DNA of 64,000 bases from Saccoglossus kowalevskii (taxonomy: Eukaryota; Hemichordata; Enteropneusta; Harrimaniidae): the NCBI RefSeq assembly GCF_000003605.2, contig NW_003130356.1, positions 51,801-115,800 of the forward strand, given 5' to 3'. The position numbers and the translations under genes are program-made. The notes under the pieces were generated by a model. The model was not told the DNA's origin. It did no database searches and worked only from the letters and a program-made list of their open reading frames with translations. This document shows positions 48,801-58,400 of the stretch, one piece after another. The stretch's first letter is position 1. Every line of letters starts with the position of its first letter.

Positions 48801-51364
48801 CAATTTGATAATTTCTCCTTTTTATGGCTGAGAATGTATAGTAAATGTCAATGACAATCACTGAGAAATGATAATAATAAGTGGACAAAAAAAAATATTT
48901 AAAAGTTCTAGTTGGAGTGTGCTCCGGAAGATATGGGACAGGTCTAAATGAAGAGCGCCCTCTATGCCCAGTATTGTAACACCTTGAGAGCAGTGTTTAA
49001 ATATATTGCGTACTGCATACTGTAATAAGGATTATTTTTCACCCAGATATAATTTCACTAATTGGACATATTCACTGACATTTAAAATCAGAAACAGAAT
49101 CAAATGATACATCAATGTTCCATGATTGTATTTTTACATTACTATTGCATTTGCAAAGACAAATTCTCGCAAAGATCACTGTCATAAGAAACCAGTGAAA
49201 TGCTAACTGCAGACAAATTTGTAATTTCATGTGGGACATGAAACATCAAAAGTGACTGAATTTTGACTTGAATGACAACAAATGATGCACCATGTAGTAT
49301 GTGATTTTTAGTTCAAGCAGTTAAAACTTCTATGAAATTTTGTATTTTAAAAATGTGCTTGAAATTTTAGTGATATAAAATCATTTCAATTATGATAAAC
49401 CTTTCTGTTTACTGATTTATAGTTTTGTCAGGGACAGAAACATTTATCTTCTAGGTACAAATACATCGATAACATCAATTCGCAATAAAATTCATCTACA
49501 AGAGAAATACAACATTTCTATATCATACTGTTTATTAGTTAGATAGTCAGCAATCAAATTAAAACATCTGACATGCACTGGATAGTATTGAATACCTTAA
49601 GATCTTTTAATTCTTTTTCCAGCCTCATTCTTTCAGCTGTTTCTGCTTCAAGAGCTTCAGATGCATGGGTGGCTGTGCCATGTTCTTCAGCTAAATCGGT
49701 GGTAATATCGCTGAACTGAGATGTAAACACAGAGAATTCAGAGTTTAGTACATTAAAAATATTTTCTGTTTTTTTTAACGCCAAATAATATATAATAAAT
49801 TGAATCACAAATTCTATAAAACAAAATAAAAATATTGTTTACCTTTGTTTCCAATCGGTCATAGTTCTGCTTCAAATCGTTGCGTTCTTTTTCTAATTTC
49901 TGGAATTTGATCTTCAGCTGGTCTAGTTCAACCTGAAAATAAGTTTACCAATCATTAATTAACTAATGATATATCAATTATCTGTAACAAATTCTCCTCT
50001 TCTGTACTGTAAAACATGTCTTTTTAGCGAATTTAGTGAGAGAACTGATTCGCTAATTCAAGATTTCGCTAATGACTTTATTATAAATTCAAATGGCCAA
50101 GGCTTGGGGATTTGGATACAGTAATCCAGAACATAAAAAACTGGGACGCTTCCTAATTACACTTGACAGTTTTTCTTTGTTTTTATGGAGGTGATAACTG
50201 CACATTTGTTTTGACACGCCACAGACAAGTATTGTGAAAACAGGAAATCAACACTGACAAGAGAGATTCGCTAAATCAACATTTCGCTATTATGTCGTTT
50301 TACTGCAATTTGCTAAAATTGCATGTCGCTTTTTCAACATGTTTTACAGTAGTTTAGCATCTCATACAGAATCCTTAAAATTTGACTTAATTAGATCATA
50401 GACGCACCTTCATCATTTACAAGCCTGTTTTGAAGAGGACAATGATCGCAACACCTACAGTATAGGTGAACAGTTTACGTATGACAGATATTATATTCAG
50501 TATAGTCAGAGTCCTCACCATAAATAGTTTTTGATAGGGTATTTACATTACTTACATCTTTGATTCTGAGCTCCTCTTCAGTCCTATGCACGTCCAATAG
50601 CGGCAACACTTTTGTAACAAGGCGCCACCACGTCCAATTACGCACAGCAATGTATTTCCTAATGTTTCTCTGGATGCATGTTATTGCAATTGTTTGAATC
50701 TGTAAAAAAAAAGAAGAAAAAGAAACAATTTGATTACCAGTCAATTCAACGTATCTCACATGTAATTGTCTCGCCATTGTTCAAATGTACCATAGCAACA
50801 ACGGATGCCAAGATGAAACTGAATATAAAGACTCGCATATAAGTGCATTTCTCAAATATGATCAGTGAATCCGACAATTTATTAATACAATTTCAGGATT
50901 TACCAATTTTTTGTCTTAATTTCAGAACAATAGGAAAAGAGCAATAGGCTTTATGCACGACCCCCAAAGGTCAAACATCCTAGTATTTTCATAGTTTTTT
51001 TTTTTTTATATTTAAATAGTTTTTTTAATTTCCACACAATGGCCGAGATGTGGGATTTTTATGTGGGGTAATGTTGCCCTGTAACACTAATAATTTAAAT
51101 ATTAAACATTAATTTTTGCCATGTTTAGGAGGAAATACTTGACAGTGAATTGGTACCTCCAGAAAGTACCAGGATTTGTGATGTTTTTGGAGGTTGTACA
51201 TAAGACCTATTGAGACATAATGTAATTTCACTCACTTTGAGCTGCTTAAGTTTTTTCCTTCCCAGATATCCCCTGCATTGTGCCTGTAGCCCGACTATTA
51301 TTCCAGTCAACTTCTCATCTCTGGCATCCTCTATCTGAGCTAAAGCACCAGGACGGAGAAACAC
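36685..51364 (-). CDS. MYO18: Class XVIII unconventional myosin, 3' part (19 exons, 936 residues)
   Basis: Encodes the C-terminal 936 residues of a myosin XVIII, a motor-like protein with little or no ATPase activity in characterised members that scaffolds actin and actomyosin. Exons in transcript order: 51364-51236, 50699-50556, 49932-49843, 49715-49596, 48666-48552, 46126-45993, 45596-45442, 45062-44939, 44286-44086, 43800-43690, 42819-42568, 42147-42034, 41904-41788, 41080-40997, 40565-40428, 39577-39392, 38545-38412, 37726-37457, 36877-36685 (stop TAA). Every intron is GT-AG, and the sum of 2811 nt is divisible by three. Layout: end of motor plus IQ motif (1-43), lever/hinge (44-91), coiled coil (about 92-780), acidic Ser-rich tail (to 936). 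Hallmarks shared with remembered vertebrate MYO18A include NWTWWRL for DWPWWKL, LEAETAERMRLEKELKDL, EEELDEQAGQVQMLEQ, LRKDLKKTKALLRDAQ and LQSDLKLAFRRIQDLQ. Fourteen of eighteen junctions are phase 0. The motor and any N-terminal PDZ exons lie beyond 51364 and were not found. MYO18A versus MYO18B cannot be separated for an invertebrate. Confidence 0.95.
37457..37726 (-). CDS. MYO18: MYO18 exon: acidic Ser-rich tail
   Basis: 270 nt, phase 2 in and out. It begins SEDESDEDIDTWLARHKRTP, where DTWLARHK fits the GVKSWLSKNK patch of vertebrates. It then runs through a Ser/Arg/Asp-rich, probably unstructured stretch (RDRDDSISSVDSPLKYTSRR) with many possible phosphorylation sites. Confidence 0.92.
38412..38545 (-). 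CDS. MYO18: MYO18 exon: end of coiled coil, SDLKLAFRRIQDLQ
   Basis: 134 nt, phase 0 in and phase 2 out. LQSDLKLAFRRIQDLQNALE matches the conserved terminal tail segment of MYO18A, then turns acidic (DQLDADSDMDD). Donor GTATGT. A vertebrate segment around MVTKYQKRKNK, which follows in MYO18A, has no visible counterpart here. Confidence 0.93.
38620..39047 (+). mobile_element. 3' fragment of a CR1/L2-like LINE, antisense in a MYO18 intron
   Basis: The plus strand encodes about 108 residues, beginning VLPVVQRINFKLLLLVYKSL and ending SRLKTYLFKCAF. This is the typical C-terminus of CR1/L2/Rex1-type reverse-transcriptase proteins (LPV..R..FK.LLL.YK.L, then RAF....P.LWN.LP, then FK..LKTHLF). Homology starts abruptly, so the copy is 5'-truncated as LINEs usually are. 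The frame then stays open to the stop at about 38950. A short 3' UTR with AATAAA ends in a TTA/ATT repeat at 39021-39047, a usual LINE 3' tail. It lies between two myosin exons on the opposite strand. Confidence 0.9.
39392..39577 (-). CDS. MYO18: MYO18 exon: NRKLQRQLKDLRDEF block
   Basis: 186 nt, 62 residues, phase 0, acceptor ATTGCAG, donor GTAAGA. ELNRKLQRQLKDLRDEFFEL corresponds to [20 protein letters not shown]. It ends in RKEDDATRKKIEL. Confidence 0.93.
39805..40195. repeat. Interspersed repeat with AGCTCCGCT at both ends
   Basis: AGCTCCGCT occurs at 39818-39826 and 40170-40178. Inside, a roughly 60-bp motif (TATCAAAGCRATC then GTTTTCAASAAGAAGTTGAA) occurs twice in direct orientation, at about 39909-39967 and 40054-40115. 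This style is familiar from unclassified repeats of marine invertebrates. It lies in an intron. Confidence 0.6.
40428..40565 (-). CDS. MYO18: MYO18 exon: coiled coil, DRSQVVRFEGKCRDLDSRLE
   Basis: 138 nt, 46 residues, phase 0, acceptor ATTGCAG, donor GTATGC. It corresponds to [20 protein letters not shown], then LEFERTQVKRLE, in vertebrates. One cysteine lies in the coil. Confidence 0.9.
40997..41080 (-). CDS. MYO18: MYO18 exon: short coiled-coil cassette
   Basis: 84 nt, 28 residues, phase 0 at both ends, so skipping would keep the frame. QINDHLTQIAELSGEKESLQ matches the remembered [20 protein letters not shown]. Acceptor ATTGTAG, donor GTAAGT. Confidence 0.92.
41466..41755. repeat. GC-richer intronic interspersed repeat
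   Basis: Left end GGTTTTTCTAGAAAAAATGC then GAGGGAGCACTGCA; right end GGGTGCTGCGCCCCTGTT then CCCAAAAATC. The ends are loosely inverted and clearly GC-richer than the rest of the intron. It looks like a non-autonomous element, but target duplications were not identified. Confidence 0.45.
41788..41904 (-). CDS. MYO18: MYO18 exon: DDQEEDFSELLKKHRA block
   Basis: 117 nt, 39 residues, phase 0, acceptor TTAACAG, donor GTGAGT. DQEEDFSELLKKHRAIVHQ matches EDQEDMNELMKKHKAAVAQ of MYO18A. Confidence 0.93.
42034..42147 (-). CDS. MYO18: MYO18 exon: LEESQFMSQAAVKSRK block
   Basis: 114 nt, 38 residues, phase 0, acceptor CCTACAG, donor GTAAGT. It aligns without gaps to [20 protein letters not shown] of MYO18A. 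Confidence 0.93.
42568..42819 (-). CDS. MYO18: MYO18 exon: LRKDLKKTKALLRDAQ block
   Basis: 252 nt, 84 residues, the longest coiled-coil exon, phase 0. It contains LEAQLDEEYSEKQAALKEKR and RRLRKDLKKTKALLRDAQIM, the latter almost identical to the vertebrate LRKDLKRTKALLADAQ. Donor GTAAGA. Confidence 0.94.
43058..43268. mobile_element. Foldback MITE, TACTGTAGAATACTTTATTTTCGC family, copy 1
   Basis: 211 bp. The left end TACTGTAGAATACTTTATTT and the right end read in reverse, TCCTGTAAAATACTTATTTT, are long imperfect inverted repeats followed by TTCGCT/GCTGAAA words. The same element occurs inverted at 48235-48447. It lies in a MYO18 intron and has no open frame. Confidence 0.8.
43690..43800 (-). 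CDS. MYO18: MYO18 exon: coiled coil, AKLRLEMQ block
   Basis: 111 nt, 37 residues, phase 0, acceptor TTTTAG, donor GTAAGT. AKLRLEMQLQNIKQEHQKEL corresponds to [20 protein letters not shown] of vertebrates. Confidence 0.93.
44086..44286 (-). CDS. MYO18: MYO18 exon: DQEEELDEQAGQVQMLEQ block
   Basis: 201 nt, 67 residues, phase 0. LEAKLQDQEEELDEQAGQVQ is among the most conserved class XVIII tail stretches and is nearly identical to the remembered vertebrate form. Acceptor TTGTAG, donor GTGAGT. Confidence 0.94.
44728..44803. repeat. Inverted repeat carrying paired CCAAT boxes
   Basis: AAGCTGCT (44728-44735) pairs with AGCAGCTT (44796-44803), and CTGATTGG (44749-44756) pairs with CCAATCAG (44786-44793). 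Both stems are perfect. It is intronic and probably a small foldback element; the CCAAT words follow from the palindrome. Confidence 0.6.
44939..45062 (-). CDS. MYO18: MYO18 exon: coiled coil, FDAELGRAHDD block
   Basis: 124 nt, phase 2 in and phase 0 out. FDAELGRAHDDAKMEKQAKE then KVQREKEHLETEIYTL, heptad sequence very rich in Glu and Lys. The acceptor follows a CA-repeat/polypyrimidine tract at about 45065-45085. Confidence 0.92.
45442..45596 (-). CDS. MYO18: MYO18 exon: coiled coil ending ALEKKQR
   Basis: 155 nt, phase 0 in and phase 2 out, acceptor ATTATAG, donor GTATGT. It ends in NAALEKKQR, and the split lysine is completed by the next exon to give KKQRKFDAEL, as in other class XVIII tails (KKQRRFDSEL). 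Confidence 0.92.
45658..45841. mobile_element. Foldback MITE, TACTGTAAAATCTGTATTAGAA family
   Basis: 184 bp. Left TACTGTAAAATCTGTATTAG and reversed right TACCGTACAAATCTGTATTA are near-identical inverted ends. Subterminal GGCTTCTATTA words repeat three to four times in the body. Intronic, no open frame. Confidence 0.8.
45993..46126 (-). CDS. MYO18: MYO18 exon: coiled coil, YERAKRELEFQ block
   Basis: 134 nt. The start completes the split codon from the previous exon (phase 1) and the end is phase 0. SDSVYRQKYERAKRELEFQ corresponds to the remembered EWRLKYERAVREVDF of MYO18A. The acceptor CGTTACAG is chosen because a second AG four bases downstream would break the frame. Confidence 0.92.
46127..48551 (-). 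other. Largest internal MYO18 intron (2.4 kb)
   Basis: It carries one TACTGTA-type foldback element (48235-48447) and no recognised exon. The minus-strand open frames near 46360-46790 and 47930-48285 are hydrophobic AT-rich translations without family motifs. Confidence 0.7.
48235..48447. mobile_element. Foldback MITE, same family as 43058-43268, copy 2 (inverted)
   Basis: 213 bp. It aligns in reverse complement with 43058-43268, including the internal GGCATTTTGGGTGTTTTGTA block. Ends are TACTGTGAAACACTTTATTT and its partner. It lies in the 2.4-kb MYO18 intron. Confidence 0.82.
48552..48666 (-). CDS. MYO18: MYO18 exon: MEMELMEAR and acidic break
   Basis: 115 nt, phase 0 in and phase 1 out. 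It encodes KMEMELMEARLRASSIDSAM, then an acidic MESDDDGD stretch that interrupts the heptads, at the place where vertebrate MYO18A has a short run of aspartates. Donor GTGAGT splits a codon after the final GAC. Confidence 0.92.
49596..49715 (-). CDS. MYO18: MYO18 exon: coiled coil, AETAERMRLEKEL block
   Basis: 120 nt, 40 residues, phase 0, acceptor CATCTCAG, donor GTATTC. EALEAETAERMRLEKELKDL matches a highly conserved MYO18A segment at the same exon position and with no length change. Confidence 0.93.
49843..49932 (-). CDS. MYO18: MYO18 exon: start of coiled coil
   Basis: 90 nt, 30 residues, phase 0. LDQLKIKFQKLEKERNDLKQ is clear heptad sequence and fits the remembered MYO18A stretch LRSKLEKAEKERNEL. 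Acceptor TTTTCAG, donor GTAAAC. Confidence 0.92.
50005..50351. mobile_element. MITE with 14-bp perfect inverted ends TACTGTAAAACATG
   Basis: 347 bp. TACTGTAAAACATG at 50005-50018 is mirrored exactly by CATGTTTTACAGTA at 50338-50351. TTCGCTAA/TTAGCGAA words repeat under both ends. The outermost TA is consistent with a TA target, as in Tc1/mariner-derived MITEs. Intronic, no open frame. Confidence 0.85.
50556..50699 (-). CDS. MYO18: MYO18 exon: lever arm and hinge
   Basis: 144 nt, phase 0 at both ends. It encodes IQTIAITCIQRNIRKY, a degenerate second IQ-like segment, then NWTWWRLVTKVLPLL, the tryptophan-rich block that precedes the coiled coil in class XVIII and II myosins. It ends EEELRIKD at a GTAAGT donor. 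Confidence 0.93.
51236..51364 (-). CDS. MYO18: MYO18 exon: end of motor and IQ motif
   Basis: 129 nt, phase 0 at both ends, acceptor TGACAG and donor GTGAGT. It begins VFLRPGALAQIEDARDEKL, the counterpart of VFFRAGTLARLEEQRDEQ in vertebrate MYO18A. It continues with the IQ motif LQAQCRGYLGRKKLKQL, a light-chain or calmodulin-type site. This is the most 5' exon recognised. Confidence 0.93.
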
Positions 51365-54300
51365 CTGTCAGATAAAATGATGGAATTAAATCCCTAATAC
51401 TATATAATACATAAGAGGCAGATCTTCAAGAGTCAGATAATCCATTCAGTTGTATTTGCAGATTATGTACAGTACAGCTTTTATCTCACCGGCCATACAG
51501 ATTGCATGATGCAAAAACGATAAATGCACAACTGGAACTGTGATATTGATAATAAAATGTTGCTCTGAAACCTTACTGAACATACATACAAACATACTAG
51601 TACATACATACATACATGATCAGTATGTGTGGTTTATATCATTCCATATCACACTATACAGTATGCCCACTTTTAGACAGGAGCAACCATGCGTACATGT
51701 AATACCACACAAACCAGTAATGTTCACAAGTTCAAGAAGGGAGCAAACAGGGAATAGATGATATGAGAGCATCAGGGATAATAAGAAATGTTATCGGTAT
51801 GAATTACAGCACCATCAGTCAGTAGAAGAAGACAGCTGTATAAATTAAACAGGGTCTGGGGAAACCATGAGCAGCATAAAGGGAATGAGGCATTGTATTA
51901 CACTTCTCCAGATTCAAACATCTAAGTGCTTTAGCTTGGTATAATGCAGACATACATGTACCAAGATGAGACAGTCTAGTCTGACACCACTCTGGTCTAC
52001 ATACATTTGAGGCAGAACCAATCATAGCAGAGATACATGTATATGTACAATGTTTCACCAGTATCTACCTGCAGCTCATATCAAGTTTTATGTAATGGCA
52101 TTTTGTCGTGATGTGAAAAACCATATAAATACCTATTAAATGACATGTAAAAGTATCTTTGACAGAATATTTAAGAGTTACACTCAAATTATATGACACA
52201 CTATTTCAAAAGCTTTAAGACACATTTTCACGAGTACTTTTATAAATGGGAAAATGAATATTGTTCTTATTCTAAAAGAATAAATATTCAAAACCACATC
52301 ACTTTTGTGATCAAGTTGATTTAGCCTGCAAGGGTATTGAAAGTAAAAGCTACAACTACTATGAAATACACAAGTCTGTACAAATGACAATCCACTCATG
52401 TAAGCAGAACACAGAATTAAATTAATTCTAAAAATTTTTTGTTACAGGTACAGAGATAATCAATTGCTTCAACAACTATTGTGTGATTGCTGAATGAAGG
52501 TACAGCAGGCCAACGACAAGGTAACAGTGAACAGGTGTGGATACACAGGCTGTTTATACTTTCAGATGAAATCTGTTACTCATAGAAAAAAACTGTTTCT
52601 GTTGAGCTTATGTAGCAAGAATTTCTAAAAATAACGCTTGAATTTGTTCCAATTTGAGAGAGAGGAAAAATTTTGATAGAAGTAATCTCAGACATACCAC
52701 TATGTCGATACTGGTCAGTACCATGGAGACTAAATTACAGCCATGAAACCAGTTATGCAAAACTTAATAGTATTATGACTCTAAAACAGACAGGGTGAAT
52801 ATCCTTATGCTATCAAGTCCTGGTAATCTCACTGCATCAAAATAATTTACTCCCAAAGACAATAATTTGTTGTGCTCACAAAGAATATAGAATGCGATTT
52901 GAAGTTCTTATATTCTTTTGTAGACTAGACAAATGCAGTCATGCGATCAGTCTTGTCTCGTCTGCGGGACAAGGAAGCAGTATATTGTGACAAAGATTTA
53001 AAAGAAATTAAAACTCACAGGTGAAACAGAAATAGTGTATCAGAGACAAAGAATCAAGTCAATTCAATCCAAACTGGTCAGGCTATTACAACAGTCCTTG
53101 ATTTGTAACTCGTACAGTAAATAGTTCAGTGCGTGTTTCGGGAATATAAAACGTAACTATGACAATGTATATGATTGATCAGTTAAGCCCGGAGCAAAAA
53201 CGATGTCAAATTCAGGTTACGCATATACATGTATTAGTAGTTCCTCGGATACTAATTGACACAAATTTCATAATTTTTTTTCAAACAGAACTGCATGTTC
53301 AAGGTAATGCATGGTAATGTTCAAAGTCAACTGAAACCTTTAAATGTCATATTTTACCCTCCAAATTATTTTTACATTTTCTATAAATTCTTCGTTAATT
53401 TTGGAATAAATGGACATCATTCTTCTTAAATGCCTACAGGTCCATATCAACATTTAAATAAAAAATATATGAAAAATGTGGACTTTAGCATTCAAAACTT
53501 AACCTTTGCTTCCACATATGCAGAATGAGAAACCAAAAGTTCTTTCAGTAGTGAACATCATTGGAAAACATAGAAAACATGTATTAAACGTGACTACCAC
53601 AATGAGAAGACACATATGCCTGATGTCATTTTGTTTGTTTGACATCACAGGTTTTAAATAAAGTCCTTTCACTTCCATCCAATTTGTATGCGAGTCCAAT
53701 GCCTCAAGGAATGTTGTGCAATCAAGTGAAGGTACTGAACAGTGTTACCCGGGGGAAGTGTACTATTGTCGAAGAGGTTATGGGAAATGGACAACTAGCG
53801 GTTAGTTATGCAACACTGAGTAAATATCATCTACTGTCATTGTATGCATAGAATACAGAGTGCCACATGCACCAATTCATCTACAAAGGATGGAAATCCA
53901 AATATACTATCACACAAGTGAGGAAGAGATATGGTTTTGCTACCACACAATGGTGTAATATGTTGTTTATTTTGTTTATAACTACCGGTTGCAATGAGGT
54001 GATTTCAACCTGAACTTGAAGAAATCGCATAATTGCAACCAAGAATACCATATTCTAGAAGATAGACTTATACTTAATTTGCTAGATATCAAACCTTGCT
54101 AAGATTTTTCAGCATTAAAATAATCAAAGAAAAAATTTGGTGTGTACACTCATCAAAATGATAGATTTATGAATTACTCCACGTGTTAAGGTAGAGCAGA
54201 TATCTTGACTGGAAAGATTTTAACGTATTCAGAAAATCAGTTCACAGAGGTCTTTTATAGAAGCAAGTCTAAGAAACTGCAACTGAAAAGTGGTGTTCAG

Positions 54301-55270
54301 TTTCGACAGATTTCAAATTTACACAGGGTTCACCTAAGACACACAAGCACATGATACATTCTCGAAGCCTGACATCATACATGTATTACTGACACATGCC
54401 ATGAAAAGTAATAGTTCAAATATCACTTTAGTAATGTAGGTAAATATTAAAAAAATTACTACAGATATATTGCATCACAGCGGGAACAATACTCACCATG
54501 GATCAGATTTTAATTAATTTTAAATTATTACATACATTTATGTTTTTAAAGTGATTGCACATGTCATTTTTATCACACCACAGACATTGTACTGAGTCAG
54601 GTTCGATATGAATGCCACGTGTTGTAAACAACACATGTAAAATACAATGTTCATGCAGAATTTAATTGTGTTCAGCACAACGATTGTGACAAGTGGGAAA
54701 ACAAAAATTGAAATAACAATTTCTGTAAATGCAGAAGTCATATGAACTTTATTTTTGGCACCATATGTAGCAGGATCACACAGAACTAATTAATTAATTG
54801 ACACTGATATTCGTTACATGTGATATTGCTGGCTTATTGCCAGCTGTTACCAAAACTACTTTACAGAATACAAAGTGTATTAAGTTCAAACTTATTAATA
54901 CCCATAATGTGTTAGAATTGATAATGACATTGACCTCAATAATAACAGCAAGTACAACTGTAGGTCAAAGGTCAAAACTATTCCTTGAATGAAGAAACAC
55001 ATTTCTCAATATTTCAACGATTTTCTTTTAAGCTATTTAATGTGAATGCATAGTAAAGTTGTTGTCATGGTAACAATGAACACACAATTCTGTCTCTATT
55101 TATACACTGTATCTCAACCAAAATAAATATTGCAGCACTGGAATAAAACTGAAATGTGCACATTTAAATAATTTCCTCATTGTAACCAAAATAAAGATTC
55201 ATTTTACAAACGCGAGTGATTTAATAACAATTTGATCAACAACAACTGTTTATACAAGCAGAACATAAAA

Positions 55271-55434
55271 TACTGTAAAATGACTAATTTTCACTGGGTT
55301 TAAATTTCGTTGATTTACCATTTCAGGCATATTCAGTGGGTTTTAAATTCACATATTCACTGGGTTTTAATTTAGCGCATTTTCCAGTCAGCGAAATAAG
55401 CCAAATTAAAACCCAAATTAACCATTTTACAGTA
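55271..55434. mobile_element. Foldback MITE with 12-bp inverted ends TACTGTAAAATG
   Basis: 164 bp. TACTGTAAAATG at 55271-55282 is mirrored exactly by CATTTTACAGTA at 55423-55434. The body repeats CACTGGGTTTTAAATTT words, and the right arm reads AATTAAAACCCAAATTAACC. It has no open frame. Confidence 0.83.
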
Positions 55435-58400
55435 ACCTGATTTATGTAATAAGGACAGTAATTTACAGAAAAACGTCAAAGTAAATTATTGCTTACAGGA
55501 TTGTAACAAAACATATTTTGATGGAAAATAAGTTGAACAGGAATATTCTGTGGGAGGTGATGACATTCTTAAAGTAGCTCAAAGTTAAGCATAACTCGTT
55601 TCTGTAGCAACTGCTCAATCAGAATGCAGAACTGAATGGGGACACCATGATTATGACACTCGTTACTATGGTAACCTATTTTAATCTACAACCTGACCTT
55701 AGTTTTACACTAAACGTTTTAAAATATTTGGATATCCTTGGTTATATTTAAATCAAAATTACACATTTAAGGGGTGAATGTGTTGTGAATTTTGATTCAT
55801 TAAAATGTGAAAAATTTAAAATATAAAGAAATCATCATATTTTTGAAAATAATCAATAACCATTCCATAATTAAGAAACCATGTATAAGAACATGTATAA
55901 TCAGAAACATGTAGATGTGCTTCTGCCTCACAGATATTGAATTAAAGATCTGCATATTTAATGAATATAAATGGTACGTTCTAAAAACACAAGACTGAAT
56001 TAATCAAATTCTACTACAGCTGAAAAGAAACAAATCTTATGAAATTCATAAAAAAAAAATTCCAAAACCTAGTCATCTCTTGTTAATTGCTAACCTGCAT
56101 CAATTTTGTGACAATTATTAAAAATTAGATAAGGAATGAGGAAAAAATAGTCATCACCTATGATTGAAAGCAAGAATATTAGTTACAGCTTTGACCTTTT
56201 CACCTTTCATGAATTTGTTCATCTACATACTAAAGAAATTGACAACAATTCAAATTAAGTTCAAGCATTATGCATCAAATAAAATTGCTGAATTATTGCA
56301 TTTTATATGACTTGACCTACATTTGAAACACAGTAAATGAAGGAACAAAATTTTGTACACAATAAAAACAGACCATCATTTTTTATTTTACAAATGTCCT
56401 TGTTTAATGGGAATTTTACGACGAAATCCGGTGAACAAACCATTTCGTGAAATACAATTATGGTTAAATGTATTTCCACAAAATATTACAGTCTTCCTCA
56501 GAATCTGAGTAATACCCAATGTTTCCTTTTATTTATACGCAAGCATTGTGTTATTGTGAATGCATACTCGTTTGGAAACTGCTTTGTATTTTAATTGGAG
56601 AAAAAACAGGTTTTTCTTTTTCAAATATGGGTAAACATTAGTGGCTTTTGTTAACACTGAACAAATATAAACATGATATATCGTTGTATGTGTACTGCTG
56701 GTTGATACTGGACATGTATGTTTAAAAAAGATGGTTACAATGACACATTATTAAACTTTACAAATGTTTGCTTACATCATATTATATTCCAGAGCAAATA
56801 CTACATTTGACCTATTAGGAGCACATTTCTAATAGGAGTACACTCAAAACCAAAAATTGAAATTATTTTACAATTTTTGTAATTTAAAATTCAGATAATT
56901 TTGTTTTTCTACTAATTATATTGAATGAGATTAAAATGTACAAAAATATTTTTAAAAAAAAATTTTTATCTTAAGAGAAAATTAAAATTTGGAACATGAA
57001 CAATATAAAGATTTCAGTAAACAATTAAATCCTGTACCAGTCTCATGGTAATTTTTTTTTTATGTTTTAAGAGAGTAAAATTAAAGTGAGTGAAATTCAG
57101 TAATTGAAATACGATATTAATATGTTAGCAATGTAAAGTTACATAGATATTCACAAACCGAACAACCACTGGAGATGATTGCATTCCCAGAAAGTTTCAT
57201 CATAAAGTATTATTTACATCGAAAGTAGACAACACAAAGTATGTTTGAATAGCTTTATAAGGAGAGAGAACAAATATTGACAATAACAACGTTATTATGA
57301 ATTTACAAATATCCGTACCATCAGTATGTAATTTTCAAACTTTGATAGAGTTAACCCAGCAAAGATGAGTAATTATAATCATACCTATGTGTTTATTTGC
57401 TAACAGTCATGCGGCGTTTACTGACAACAATACAGTGGCAATCTGAATAGCCTATCAATGGGTACACATACAACTGTAGAGAGTGCCTGACAGATGGCTT
57501 GGGGTCATAGCAGTAGAAAACATTACATGCTGTAAGCTGAATTCAATGCAGTCTTGGGTCATAGGGTTAGTTACTGTCATCGCTGCATTCAAGAACAGGA
57601 GCAATATCACACACCACAAAGCATTGCTGTATTACAAATTAATGAATAGTTTTACGGGGAGGGGGGGGGGGAATGACAAAAGCGTGAGGACCATTTGCAC
57701 CTGGGTGTACGTTTCTCATGATAATACTACAAGATCTCAAGAAGTGTCTTACATTTGGATAATTTTCTTCCGACGGAATGACAATCCAGCATCGGTATTT
57801 GAACCGTCCACAACCATTAGGCACTACCGTAGTCGTAGAACAGGTAAATTGATGGCTGCTGCGATACCATGATGAACAACATGACTCGTACATTATATAC
57901 AACACCATCCCTGGTTTAAGTAGACACCTTGTCGGTCAACATGCCCAACGTTACAACGACACAGCTAGCCGGAGATAAACAAACCAATGTACATGATAAT
58001 CCAATGTGTTTGCCATGCAAATGGAAACATTGTAACACTGCACATGCGTGTTAGTATTGATATGCAAATCAGGAACATTATACCCTGATTAATATCATTT
58101 CACATTGGAGACTTGCACTGGAGTAGTTAACTACAATAGACACCAACAATAATGGATGGATACCTGTTATCCGTGAACCAAAATACCAGTGGGGACCATT
58201 GAAGCATGAAGTGTAATTCAAAAATAAAACTAAAAACACAACAGCCTTAAGACTTAGGTGACATTTTCACATCATTTACAACAGTCTACTCAACCATTAC
58301 ATGACATCTTCATCAGAAAAGATGCTGTTGCTATGCCAACATCAAACTATCTATTCTCACTATTCAGTTCAGAAGAGAATGATCTTCCACCCTTGCTATT

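Noticed and set aside
51819-52058. Minus-strand 79-codon frame just upstream of the IQ exon
   Set aside because: It was tested as the missing end of the myosin motor, but it lacks the expected EFRRRF or LDLEKS-like sequence and suitable splice sites in phase.
57483-57908. Overlapping plus and minus open frames of 129 and 89 codons
   Set aside because: GC is a little higher, but the two frames compete, neither has a motif, and both cross a G-run. They were checked as a possible motor exon of MYO18 without a match.
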